This document shows, piece by piece, positions 1 through 7,786 of a stretch of 64,000 nucleotides of DNA. This stretch comes from an uncultured Lachnospiraceae bacterium (GTDB lineage Bacteria > Bacillota > Clostridia > Lachnospirales > Lachnospiraceae). Position numbers and translations under genes: made by a program. Location of the stretch: the NCBI GenBank assembly GCA_902779395.1, contig CACZBK010000009.1:108705-172704 (forward strand), given 5' to 3'. The notes under the pieces were generated by a model. That model saw only the letters and a program-made list of their open reading frames with translations. It made no database searches and had not been told where the DNA came from. How positions within the stretch are numbered: position 1 is the stretch's first letter; every line of letters begins with the position of its first letter.

Positions 1-1588
1 CTACCCTCTTTTCAACGGAAAGATTAGCGTTCTCTACGCTCTCTTTCTGCTTGTCATTTTTCTCATTTATAACAGCCTGAACGTTACGGTAGACCTTAAC
101 GCTCTCCTTATGCATGAAATCTTCGGCAGCCTTAAAGCGCTCATCCAGAAGTTTGCGCTCTGCTTCTGCCTTTGAAGCTTCCTCAGCCTTCTTCTGCTCT
201 TCCGCCTCTTCATCTTCGGTCTTCTTGATCAGATTTGCGTTCATACGCTGCAGGAATTCAACGATCTCCTTATTATCCTGCTTGAGGCCGTATATACTGC
301 TGTCTAAAGCCGATTTCAGTGTATTCTTATTCTCATCCGTAGCCTGCTTTAAATTCCTGATATTTGCGCTGACCTCGGTATTATTTGCCATAAGGTCGCT
401 CAATGTCTTAACAAGCTCTTCCTCATTCCCGGATGACTCCGAACGTGATGCCACACCCGCCTTAAGCTCTGCCACATCCGACTTGGTAGCCTGAAGTACG
501 TGGAAGATATCTTCCAGAGCACTCCTGTTCTCATCATTGGCAGTCTTTAACTCAGCCAGGCCGTTTTTGGCAGCCTCACCGGCATCTGCTGCAGCCTTTG
601 CCGCTTCAAGCGAGCCATTGTTTCCTTCCTTAAGGTTTCCTACAGCTGTCTTTAACTCAGTGATCGAATCCTGTGTCTTTGAACCGGCCTGCGCCAGAGA
701 CGAAAGCGTCTCCTGGATAAGGCTGCTGAGCTGTGCCTGCTGCTTAAGCTCTTCTATTGAAGCACTTATCTTTTCCAGGATTTCATTATCATTACTGCTT
801 TCTTCGGAAGGCATGCTCTTCATTCCTTCCATACGCTCAGAGATACCATCTAGCGTATCCCTCTGCATCCTGTCGAGCTGTTCACCAAGCTCCTTTACGG
901 CTGCCGCCATAGAGCTGATAGTTTCTTCAGTATTGCTGCCGGTCTGCTGGATCGCGAAAAGCTTATCCTGCATTCCGCCTATCTCATCTTTGACACCGCC
1001 TATCTCTTCTTTGACACTGCCGACGCCGTCACTTAGCTGCTCAACACTTCCCTTCAGATTTTCCATGCCTGAAGTAACAAGCTCCATGCCGGCCGTCAGG
1101 TCTTCCATGCTGCTCTTGACCCTGTCAACGCCGCTGCGCATATCATCAGCAGAGCTCTGAACAGCCACTACCGAATTCTTAACATCCTCAGTGGACTGAC
1201 GCAGCTGATCCGCGGGCCGGACTAAAGCATCTTCAAGCGTACGGGTAAGGGAGCGGACCATGTTTTCATCCATATTGCTTACCGCTTCACTCATAGCACG
1301 GTTCACGGCATCCGTCATTTCTTTCGATACCTGTTCCGTATTGGCCCCGCCTTCTGCTTCTATCTGAAGAGTCCTTACCTTCTCTATGCTCTCATCAACA
1401 AGTGCATACATCTTTTCGGTAAGCTCGGTATTCTTATAATTCAGCTTACGCATTTCCTGCAGAACAGCCTCATATGCTTCTACCTGATCCTGCAGATTCT
1501 GCATCTGGGCGCTTTCAGCCTGTGAATTTGCCCTTATCATATCCTGCGCATTATACTTCTCCGCAAGCTTATCCATAAAATTATCCAT
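1..1588 (-). CDS. Long coiled-coil protein, C-terminal end outside the window
   Basis: This frame runs leftwards from an ATG at 1588 and is still open at the window edge, so about 529 residues of an unfinished protein are visible. GGAGG at 1595-1599, six bases before the ATG, supports this start (MDNFMDKLAEKYN). Nearly the whole visible part is polar and charged (Glu, Lys, Ser, Gln, Met) with heptad-like spacing. Short blocks such as SGVDRVKSSMEDLTAGM and VTSGMENLKGSV are reiterated at roughly residues 150-215, the pattern of a long coiled coil. No signal peptide, membrane segment or catalytic motif is visible. It could be a cytoskeletal or scaffold protein, or the coiled-coil part of a larger protein whose functional domain lies beyond the left edge. 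I do not recognise a family. Confidence 0.75.
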   Translation of the reverse strand, partial: MDNFMDKLAEKYNAQDMIRANSQAESAQMQNLQDQVEAYEAVLQEMRKLNYKNTELTEKMYALVDESIEKVRTLQIEAEGGANTEQVSKEMTDAVNRAMSEAVSNMDENMVRSLTRTLEDALVRPADQLRQSTEDVKNSVVAVQSSADDMRSGVDRVKSSMEDLTAGMELVTSGMENLKGSVEQLSDGVGSVKEEIGGVKDEIGGMQDKLFAIQQTGSNTEETISSMAAAVKELGEQLDRMQRDTLDGISERMEGMKSMPSEESSNDNEILEKISASIEELKQQAQLSSLIQETLSSLAQAGSKTQDSITELKTAVGNLKEGNNGSLEAAKAAADAGEAAKNGLAELKTANDENRSALEDIFHVLQATKSDVAELKAGVASRSESSGNEEELVKTLSDLMANNTEVSANIRNLKQATDENKNTLKSALDSSIYGLKQDNKEIVEFLQRMNANLIKKTEDEEAEEQKKAEEASKAEAERKLLDERFKAAEDFMHKESVKVYRNVQAVINEKNDKQKESVENANLSVEKRV

Positions 1589-1753
1589 TATATACCTCCA
1601 ACCCGGGCGCGTCCCACCGCCCTCAGTGTTTATAGTATCTGAATTATTTTATCAAAAGAGTCTGCTTTTTACAACACCAAAAAAGATTACACGAACAAAT
1701 AAATTTTATGCACGAATTAACATGAAATTAACTGCTTATTCATAATCTATTCA

Positions 1754-1782
1754 TATTTAGCATGTACAATTTGACTTGTCAG
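1754..1782 (-). promoter_or_regulatory. Possible promoter of the coiled-coil gene
   Basis: On the minus strand CTGACA (1777-1782) is followed after 17 bases by TAAATA (1754-1759). Both hexamers are imperfect. The placement, downstream of the relQ terminator and 165 bases before the coiled-coil gene, is reasonable. This is a weak inference. Confidence 0.3.
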
Positions 1783-1926
1783 ATGGAAGATATCGGATAA
1801 AAAAGAGTTTGATTGTTAGTTTGTTTGATTGTTTGATTTAGTCGGTTGTTTTGTTTTTTCATAGTTCGTATCCGGACAACCGGATACACCTCCTTTCTAG
1901 TTTTGCAATATACGAAAAAGCCCCAT
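1779..1926 (-). other. Cascade of three tiny ORFs with strong ribosome binding sites
   Basis: In the gap between relQ and the coiled-coil gene, three very short minus-strand ORFs follow each other. The first (1926-1897, MGLFRILQN) has GAGGAGG seven bases upstream and starts inside the relQ terminator hairpin. The second (TTG at 1879 to 1859, MSGYEL) has AAAGGAGG at 1889-1896 and lies in the perfect hairpin 1868-1887 (GTATCCGG/CCGGATAC). The third (1862-1779, 27 codons, Asn/Gln-rich, starting MKKQNNRLNQ) begins with an ATGA overlap on the second's stop. Translation is not proven. The remaining bases to 1589 hold only the candidate promoter and the RBS of the next gene. Confidence 0.35.
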
Positions 1927-1965
1927 AGCGCAACCTCCTCAATGCGCGGCAGGGGCTTTTTCGTA
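1911..1965 (-). terminator. Intrinsic terminator after relQ
   Basis: The arms at 1911-1924 and 1952-1965 are a perfect 14-bp inverted repeat (TACGAAAAAGCCCC and its complement), with an inner GCGCA/TGCGC pairing. The helix ends in a T-run on either strand, so it could work in both directions. It starts 27 bases after the relQ stop codon. Confidence 0.85.
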
Positions 1966-1991
1966 TGTCATTTCTGTTTTATCCGGGATGA

Positions 1992-2636
1992 TCATTCCGA
2001 ATCCAGAAGCTTTTGTATCTCCTCATTAAGAGCCAGCATCTCCTGGTCAAGATCTGAGACCATGGACGCACACTGGATCAGCGCCTTCTGGATATGCTCC
2101 GGTGCTTCCTCGCCTTCATATTTGTAATAGATCTTATGCTCAAGGCTGGCCCAGAAATCCATGGCTACGGTACGTATCTGTATCTCCACCTTTACGTCGA
2201 CCACACGGTTCGATAAGAATACCGGCACCTGTACCAGCATATGATATGATTTATATCCGCTGGGTTTGGGTGTTTTAAAATAATCCTTTACGGCAAGCAC
2301 CGTCAGATCGTCCTGATCGGCGATCATTTCGGCAATACGGTATATGTCCGAAGTAAATGAGCATATGACTCTTACTCCGGCTATATCATTTACGTATTCC
2401 ACCATATTCTCAATGGTGGAATCCAGGCCTCTTTTCTTCAGCTTCTTGACTATGCTTTCGGAACTCTTGAGCCTTAACTTGATATGTTCTATCGGATTGT
2501 ATTTATGGACATGCTGAAACTCATCATTCAGTATCTCCAGTTTGGTCCCGATTTCCTTAAGAGCCGAATTATAGACCAGTGTAACTTCTTTCCAGCGGTC
2601 TACCTCTTCAGCATCCGGGGAGGGTCTGTATTCCAT
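1992..2636 (-). CDS. relQ: Small alarmone synthetase, RelQ-like (RelA/SpoT synthetase domain)
   Basis: The 214-residue protein is a single RelA/SpoT nucleotidyltransferase domain without the hydrolase, TGS or ACT domains of long Rel proteins, which is the size and form of RelQ/YjbM. It would transfer pyrophosphate from ATP to GDP or GTP, making (p)ppGpp in the cytoplasm. Family motifs are visible: GVRVICSF around residue 90, the KDYFKTPKPSGYKSYH segment around 120-135, VEIQIRT near 155 and FWASLEHKIYYK near 165. It is the last gene of the suf operon, only 12 bases after sufU, and is followed by a strong terminator. Cotranscription would tie alarmone synthesis to iron-sulfur cluster assembly. 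The family call is secure; RelQ rather than RelP rests on overall form. Confidence 0.9.
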   Translation of the reverse strand: MEYRPSPDAEEVDRWKEVTLVYNSALKEIGTKLEILNDEFQHVHKYNPIEHIKLRLKSSESIVKKLKKRGLDSTIENMVEYVNDIAGVRVICSFTSDIYRIAEMIADQDDLTVLAVKDYFKTPKPSGYKSYHMLVQVPVFLSNRVVDVKVEIQIRTVAMDFWASLEHKIYYKYEGEEAPEHIQKALIQCASMVSDLDQEMLALNEEIQKLLDSE

Positions 2637-2648
2637 GTTGCTGTTCTC

Positions 2649-3113
2649 CTATTCCTCTTTCTCTGTACAGGCTTTTCCGCCTTCTCCGTTCAGCATTTTC
2701 TGCATGGTCTTCCAGCCAAGAGTGGCACATTTCACCCTGGCCGGCATATGGGCTATGCTCTCAAGTGCAGCTGCTTCATCAAGAGCCTCTATCTGTTCGG
2801 ATGTGGCAGTACTGCGCACCATCGACATAAAGCCTTCTGCCAGCTTAAGCGCCTCATCCTTATCCTTACCGATTATCAGATCCAGCATCATATCCGTGGA
2901 TGCCTGGGATATCGCACAGCCGGAGCCGTTAAACATCCCATCCGTTACCATACCGTTTTCATCCAGCTTAAGCTGCAGATAAATATCGTCTCCGCAGCTG
3001 GGATTTACCCCCTCCAGTATCATGTCCGGTTTTTCCATCTCTCCCTTATGAGCAGGATACAGATTATGCTCATTTACTATCTCTCTGTATAAATCCTTAA
3101 TCTCCAAAACCAA
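2649..3113 (-). CDS. sufU: SUF iron-sulfur assembly sulfur acceptor SufU
   Basis: This 154-residue NifU-N/IscU-like protein has the three conserved cysteines of SufU, in NPSCGD (about residue 40), GSGCAIS (about 65) and RVKCATLGW (about 127). It also has the insertion before the third cysteine that separates SufU from IscU. SufU is a zinc protein that takes persulfide sulfur from SufS and passes it to the SufBCD scaffold. Its start overlaps the end of sufS by 17 bases, so the two partners are probably translationally coupled. The C-terminal tail (GGKACTEKEE) has one additional cysteine. It belongs to the sufCBDSU-relQ operon. Confidence 0.95.
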   Translation of the reverse strand: MVLEIKDLYREIVNEHNLYPAHKGEMEKPDMILEGVNPSCGDDIYLQLKLDENGMVTDGMFNGSGCAISQASTDMMLDLIIGKDKDEALKLAEGFMSMVRSTATSEQIEALDEAAALESIAHMPARVKCATLGWKTMQKMLNGEGGKACTEKEE

Positions 3114-4332
3114 GCCACTTCCTTACTTTTGATACCGCAGACACAAAGCGCTCTGCTTCTTCCTCAGTATTATAAAACGCCACGCTCGCCCTGGCGGCAG
3201 CCCGAAACTCCATGGCACATTTTTCCTGCATATATTCCATAAGAGGCTGCGCACAGTGATGACCCGCTCTTATGGCTATATTCTCCTCATCCAGAACCGA
3301 TGCTATATCGTGCGGATGACAGCCGTCTATATTAAAGGTCACTATGCCATGATGGCGCTTCGGATCCTCCGGGCCGTATACATGCACATGGGGGAGTTTT
3401 CTCATGCCGTCAAGGATCTTCGCCGTCACGGCATTCTCCTGCGCTTCCATCGCTTCATAGCCTATGGCATCTATATAATCGATAGCGGCAGCCAGTCCCA
3501 CAGCATCAGCGGCATTGACCGTTCCCGCCTCAAATTTATGCGGAAGCTCCGCATAGGTTGCACTGTCTCTTTTAACATACTCGATCATCTCACCGCCGCG
3601 CATAAAAGGCTGCATGTCTTCCAGCAGCGCACGCTTTCCGTACAGGACGCCTATACCCATGGGTCCGGGAAGCTTGTGTCCTGAAAAAGCATAAAAATCG
3701 CAGTCCATATCCCGCACATCGGTCTTAACATGCGGAAGCCCCTGAGCTCCGTCAACCAGTATCATCGCACCGTGCTCATGGGCTATGTGTGCCGCTTCCT
3801 TAACGGGATTGGCTGCACCCAGCACATTTGAAACCTGGCCCAGCGCCAGTATCGCGCACTTATCGGTGACAGCTTCTTTGATCATATCTGCAGTGATGGT
3901 ACCGTCCGTTTCCGGCTCTATATACTTAAGCACCGCTCCCCTTGCCTTTGCGACCATCTGCCAGGGCAGGATATTTGAGTGATGCTCCATAACGCTTATC
4001 ACTATCTCATCACCGGCATTTACCTTTTCCATGCCGTAGCTGTATGCCGCAAGGTTAATGGCCTCGGTGGTGTTGCGCACGAAGATCACTTCCGCATCAT
4101 CCGCAGCGTTTATAAAACGCGCCACACGGCTCCTGGCATTTTCATACGCATCGGTGGCACCCACACTCCATGCATAGAGCCCCCTTAAAGGATTGGCATT
4201 TGTAGTGATGTAGAAATCTTCTACAGCCTTAAGTACCTGCACAGGTCTCTGGGCGGTAGCAGCATTGTCAAAATAGACGACATTATTGTTTTTTATTATC
4301 GGGAAATCGTCCCGGACAGTGGAGATGTTCAT
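3097..4332 (-). CDS. sufS: Cysteine desulfurase SufS
   Basis: This 411-residue PLP enzyme removes sulfur from L-cysteine to give alanine and an enzyme persulfide for iron-sulfur cluster assembly. Visible motifs are YFDNAATAQRP at the N-terminus, EHHSNILPW near residue 117, ILVDGAQGLPH near 191, the PLP lysine in FSGHKLPGPMGIG near 217-225, and the catalytic cysteine in RAGHHCAQPLM near 365. Length and motifs match group II (SufS-type) desulfurases. It lies between sufD (31-base gap) and sufU (overlap), the usual Firmicute order, supporting a specific SufS-SufU pair. Confidence 0.96.
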   Translation of the reverse strand: MNISTVRDDFPIIKNNNVVYFDNAATAQRPVQVLKAVEDFYITTNANPLRGLYAWSVGATDAYENARSRVARFINAADDAEVIFVRNTTEAINLAAYSYGMEKVNAGDEIVISVMEHHSNILPWQMVAKARGAVLKYIEPETDGTITADMIKEAVTDKCAILALGQVSNVLGAANPVKEAAHIAHEHGAMILVDGAQGLPHVKTDVRDMDCDFYAFSGHKLPGPMGIGVLYGKRALLEDMQPFMRGGEMIEYVKRDSATYAELPHKFEAGTVNAADAVGLAAAIDYIDAIGYEAMEAQENAVTAKILDGMRKLPHVHVYGPEDPKRHHGIVTFNIDGCHPHDIASVLDEENIAIRAGHHCAQPLMEYMQEKCAMEFRAAARASVAFYNTEEEAERFVSAVSKVRKWLGFGD

Positions 4333-4363
4333 TGTATTTTATCCTCAATATAAAATATAGTTC

Positions 4364-5530
4364 CTAACAGCAGGGAGCGACACAGTTTTCGCGATCGCAG
4401 TAAAGTCTGTCAAGGTAACGTTCAACAGCCTTCTTAAGCTCATCATCGGGGATCTGCGAAGCCAGATGCATGATACGCGAACGTACCATCAGTTCCTGTG
4501 CCTTGACTTCATCTATTCCCCTGCTCTGCATATAGAAGAGCATATCCTGTGAGAGCCTGCCCACCGATACGGCATGCCGGCCGCTGACATCCTCTTCCTC
4601 GCCAAGTATCATGGGATTTGCCTTATTTACCGCATCTTCTCCCAGTACCAGCAGGTCTTCCTCTTCATCGCCGTCGGCACCCGTACAGTACTGCCTGAAA
4701 TCCAGCGTCTCTCTGGATACCTTTGTGGCGTTATCCATCAGAACTCCGTTAAAACGCATGACGCCCACGGATTTCTTACCTCTGAATGTATCAACATAAT
4801 TGTAGTCCAGAAAACTGTCCTTAAGGCCTATATAGCCCAGGCCTGCCCATAATTCCGACTCACAGCCCCACTGATCGAAGCATGCCCCCAGATAGTTCTT
4901 TAAGCTTCCCAGCTGGAGGCTTATATACTTAAGCCTGGCGCGGTCTTTAAGCCTGGCTCCGGCATCTTCAAAATACATAAAGCCGGGGGGAAGCATCTGA
5001 AGCCTTATGATCGTGCATTTCACATCTTCTTCCAGAAGAAGCTTAAGCGAATGCCCCACACTCCCGCTGCCGCTTTCGCCGCTTATATTCAATATCAGCG
5101 TAAATTCACAGCCCCGGCGGACATGGACTATCATATTCTCCAGTATCGCGTCCCCATCGCTGTAGAAATAGTCAAAGCGCAGGGGCCTCTCGATACTCCT
5201 GCTAACCTCGTAAAGTACTGCCGGAACATCTCTGTCCTTAAACAGCTTATCCACCTCTGCTCCCATACCCGTCGGGAAAGCCTGGACATCCGGCATGGGA
5301 TATTTCCCTGCCACCACAGCTTCCTTCACATACTCTATACCGTTATCTTTCAGCCACTCTTCATATGCTCCGGGATCTAACATGCCTTTAAAGGATACTC
5401 CTTCAGGAAGGTTATTGTCCCTGATGCCGCTCTCAGCCTTAAGGCCGTCGCTCACATCCATCTTCGCATGATTAAGATCCAGTTGATTCCAGGTGAGCAC
5501 CGAAAGAGGGTTTACTCTAATCTCACTCAT
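4364..5530 (-). CDS. sufD: SUF scaffold subunit SufD
   Basis: This 388-residue protein belongs to the SufB/SufD beta-helix family and pairs with SufB and SufC in the cytoplasmic scaffold that builds iron-sulfur clusters. The C-terminal half carries the family pattern, with repeated beta-strand blocks, ALVLG-like segments (LLVLGEDAVNKANPMILGEEEDVSGRHA is the equivalent region at about residues 290-320) and the terminal helical region MLFYMQSRGIDEVKAQELMV. The final residues include a Cys pair (VAPCC). It shares a single base with the sufB stop region, so translation is coupled to sufB. Confidence 0.93.
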   Translation of the reverse strand: MSEIRVNPLSVLTWNQLDLNHAKMDVSDGLKAESGIRDNNLPEGVSFKGMLDPGAYEEWLKDNGIEYVKEAVVAGKYPMPDVQAFPTGMGAEVDKLFKDRDVPAVLYEVSRSIERPLRFDYFYSDGDAILENMIVHVRRGCEFTLILNISGESGSGSVGHSLKLLLEEDVKCTIIRLQMLPPGFMYFEDAGARLKDRARLKYISLQLGSLKNYLGACFDQWGCESELWAGLGYIGLKDSFLDYNYVDTFRGKKSVGVMRFNGVLMDNATKVSRETLDFRQYCTGADGDEEEDLLVLGEDAVNKANPMILGEEEDVSGRHAVSVGRLSQDMLFYMQSRGIDEVKAQELMVRSRIMHLASQIPDDELKKAVERYLDRLYCDRENCVAPCC

Positions 5531-6978
5531 CAGCCCATCTCCATCTCAAGCTTTATCAGATTGTTCATCTCTGCAGCATATTCCAAAGGCAGCTCCTTGC
5601 TGACCGGATTGGCAAAGCCGCTTACTATCATGGCTCTGGCCTCCGCCTCGCTTACTCCGCGGCTCATCATATAGAATACCGCCTCATCGCTTATCCTGCC
5701 TATCTTTGCCTCGTGCCCGACATCCGCCTTATCGGTGCGTATATCCATGGCCGGTACAGTATCGGAACGTGATACGGAATCCAGCATAAGGGATCCGCAG
5801 TTGATAGATGCCTTTGAACCCTCGGCCTGTCTGCGTATCTCCACGCTGCTGCGGTAGGTGCTTATGCCACCGCTCTTGCAGATCGACTTTGTATCAATAA
5901 AGGAAGAAGTATTCTTCCCCAGATGTATCATCTTGGCACCGGTATCCAGATTCTGACCCTTGCCGGCAAAGGTAACACCAGTGAACTCCGCATGGGAATG
6001 ATCGCCCTTTAATACCGATGTGGGATACAGATAGGATACATGCGATCCGAAGGAACCGGATATCCATTCTATGGTACCGCCTTCCTCACAGATGGCGCGC
6101 TTGGTATTTAAGTTGTACATGTTCTTCGACCAGTTCTCTATAGTGGAATAACGCAGGTGTGCATTCTTTCCGACAAAGAGCTCCACGCAGCCCGCATGCA
6201 GATTGGCCACGTTATATTTAGGCGCGGAACATCCTTCGATAAAATGCACGTCCGCTCCTTCATCGATTATTATCAGTGTATGTTCAAACTGTCCTGCGCC
6301 GGGAGCGTTGAGTCTGAAATAAGACTGCAGCGGTATCTCAACCTTTGCCCCCGGAGGTGCGTAAACAAATGAGCCGCCGCTCCATACCGCACCGTGAAGC
6401 GCCGCAAATTTATGATCCGTGGGAGGCACCAGCTTCATAAAATGACTGCGTACCATCTCCTCATATTCACCCGTAAGGGCGCTCTCCATATCGGTGTATA
6501 CCACACCCTGGGCTTCCACATCCTTACGGACATTATGATAGACCAGCTCCGAATCATACTGTGCGCCCACACCGGCTAAAGCTTCACGCTCAGCCTGAGG
6601 TATACCCAGCTTTTCGAAAGCATTCTTTATATCCTCGGGTACCTCGTCCCAGCTGCCCTTCATACCGGTCTTCGGCTTTACATACGTTACGATATGCTTC
6701 ATATCAAGCCCGTCGATAGGCGGTCCCCAGTCGGGTACCTTCAGTTCGTTATATATCTTAAGTGACTTAAGGCGAAAATCCAGCATCCACCCGGGATCGT
6801 GTTTTTCTTCGGAGATACGGCGTACTATATCCTCCGTAAGGCCCTCATCTACCTTGTAGAAGTCCTCGTCGTTCTCCTCTTCCCTGAAGTCATAAAGCCC
6901 CCGCTCCACGTCGGCCAGGAGTTCTCCCTTTCTGTCCTCCGCTATATCAATGGGGCTGTCCTTTCTTGCCTCTGCCAT
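5530..6978 (-). CDS. sufB: SUF scaffold subunit SufB
   Basis: SufB (482 residues) is the core scaffold on which the nascent iron-sulfur cluster is formed, working with SufC and SufD. The sequence has the typical N-terminal DWGPPIDGLDMKHIVTYV region, the AALHGAVWSGGSFVYAPPG segment near residue 200, the HFIEGCSAP block near 250 with its conserved cysteine, and the C-terminal HEAKIGRISDEAVFYMMSRG motif. Its length matches the family. It begins two bases after sufC ends and its stop overlaps the start of sufD, consistent with coupled synthesis of the complex. Confidence 0.96.
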   Translation of the reverse strand: MAEARKDSPIDIAEDRKGELLADVERGLYDFREEENDEDFYKVDEGLTEDIVRRISEEKHDPGWMLDFRLKSLKIYNELKVPDWGPPIDGLDMKHIVTYVKPKTGMKGSWDEVPEDIKNAFEKLGIPQAEREALAGVGAQYDSELVYHNVRKDVEAQGVVYTDMESALTGEYEEMVRSHFMKLVPPTDHKFAALHGAVWSGGSFVYAPPGAKVEIPLQSYFRLNAPGAGQFEHTLIIIDEGADVHFIEGCSAPKYNVANLHAGCVELFVGKNAHLRYSTIENWSKNMYNLNTKRAICEEGGTIEWISGSFGSHVSYLYPTSVLKGDHSHAEFTGVTFAGKGQNLDTGAKMIHLGKNTSSFIDTKSICKSGGISTYRSSVEIRRQAEGSKASINCGSLMLDSVSRSDTVPAMDIRTDKADVGHEAKIGRISDEAVFYMMSRGVSEAEARAMIVSGFANPVSKELPLEYAAEMNNLIKLEMEMG

Positions 6979-6980
6979 CT

Positions 6981-7724
6981 TTATCCCTCAATATATTTAG
7001 CAAAGCCGTCCGTATTGATCTCATCAACCAGGCCCGCATCTCCGCTCTTTACTATCCTGCCGTTTACCAGCACATGTGTCTTATCTACACTGAGCGCATC
7101 AAGTATACGTGTGGAATGCGTTATTATCAAAAGACTGCCGCCGCGCTGCTTGAAGATGTCTACGCCCTTTGATACGGTACGTACAGCATCCACATCCAGC
7201 CCGGAATCCGTCTCATCCAGTATAGCCAGCTTGGGCTCCAGTATCAGCAGCTGGAATATCTCTGCCTTCTTTTTTTCACCGCCGGAAAAGCCTACGTTCA
7301 GATCCCTGTCTACATATGAAGGATCCATTTCAAGGAGCTTACAGGTCTCCTCTATCTTTTTCTTAAAGGCAAATACCTTAACGGGCTTTCCTGTGCGCTC
7401 TCTTATGGCATTGCGAAGGAATGCCTCCATAGAAAGCCCCGGCACCTCAAGCGGATTCTGGAAGGATAAAAATATTCCCTTTTTGGCACGGCTGTCAACG
7501 GCATCATGAGTTATATCCTCACCGTCAAATGTGACGCTCCCCGCGCTCACATTATAAACCGGACTCCCCATGATCACATTGCCCAGCGTTGATTTGCCTG
7601 CACCGTTAGGTCCCATCAGCACATGTGTCTCACCTGCCGCGATGGAAAGGTCGAGGCCGTGCAGTATCTCCTCGCCTTCTATACCTGCATGCAGGCCTTC
7701 TATTTTAAGTATGTTTTCTGCCAT
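6981..7724 (-). CDS. sufC: SUF ATPase SufC
   Basis: SufC (247 residues) is the ABC-type ATPase that drives conformational change of the SufBD scaffold. It has no membrane partner. The Walker A is GPNGAGKST near residue 40, the signature is FSGGEKKKAEIFQL near 145, Walker B is LAILDETDSGLD near 165-175, and the switch histidine is in LIITHSTRIL. It is the first gene of the suf operon, with RBS GGAGG and a consensus promoter about 25-50 bases upstream. Confidence 0.96.
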   Translation of the reverse strand: MAENILKIEGLHAGIEGEEILHGLDLSIAAGETHVLMGPNGAGKSTLGNVIMGSPVYNVSAGSVTFDGEDITHDAVDSRAKKGIFLSFQNPLEVPGLSMEAFLRNAIRERTGKPVKVFAFKKKIEETCKLLEMDPSYVDRDLNVGFSGGEKKKAEIFQLLILEPKLAILDETDSGLDVDAVRTVSKGVDIFKQRGGSLLIITHSTRILDALSVDKTHVLVNGRIVKSGDAGLVDEINTDGFAKYIEG

Positions 7725-7747
7725 ATCTAAAAACCTCCGAACACGTC

Positions 7748-7776
7748 ATTATAACGTAACATTTGTTACGTGTCAA
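7748..7776 (-). promoter_or_regulatory. suf operon promoter with palindromic operator in its spacer
   Basis: On the minus strand TTGACA (7771-7776) and TATAAT (7748-7753) are both perfect sigma-A hexamers separated by exactly 17 bases. The spacer is filled by an 18-bp palindrome at 7754-7771, ACGTAACA-TT-TGTTACGT, with 8-bp arms. A protein bound there would block RNA polymerase, so a repressor site is the natural reading. A near copy lies at 58517-58534 upstream of pfl. Confidence 0.85.
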
Positions 7777-7786
7777 GTACCGGGGT

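Noticed and set aside
1846-2127. Plus-strand ORF of 93 codons
   Set aside because: It runs through the terminator and into the antisense of relQ, with no RBS and no family pattern.
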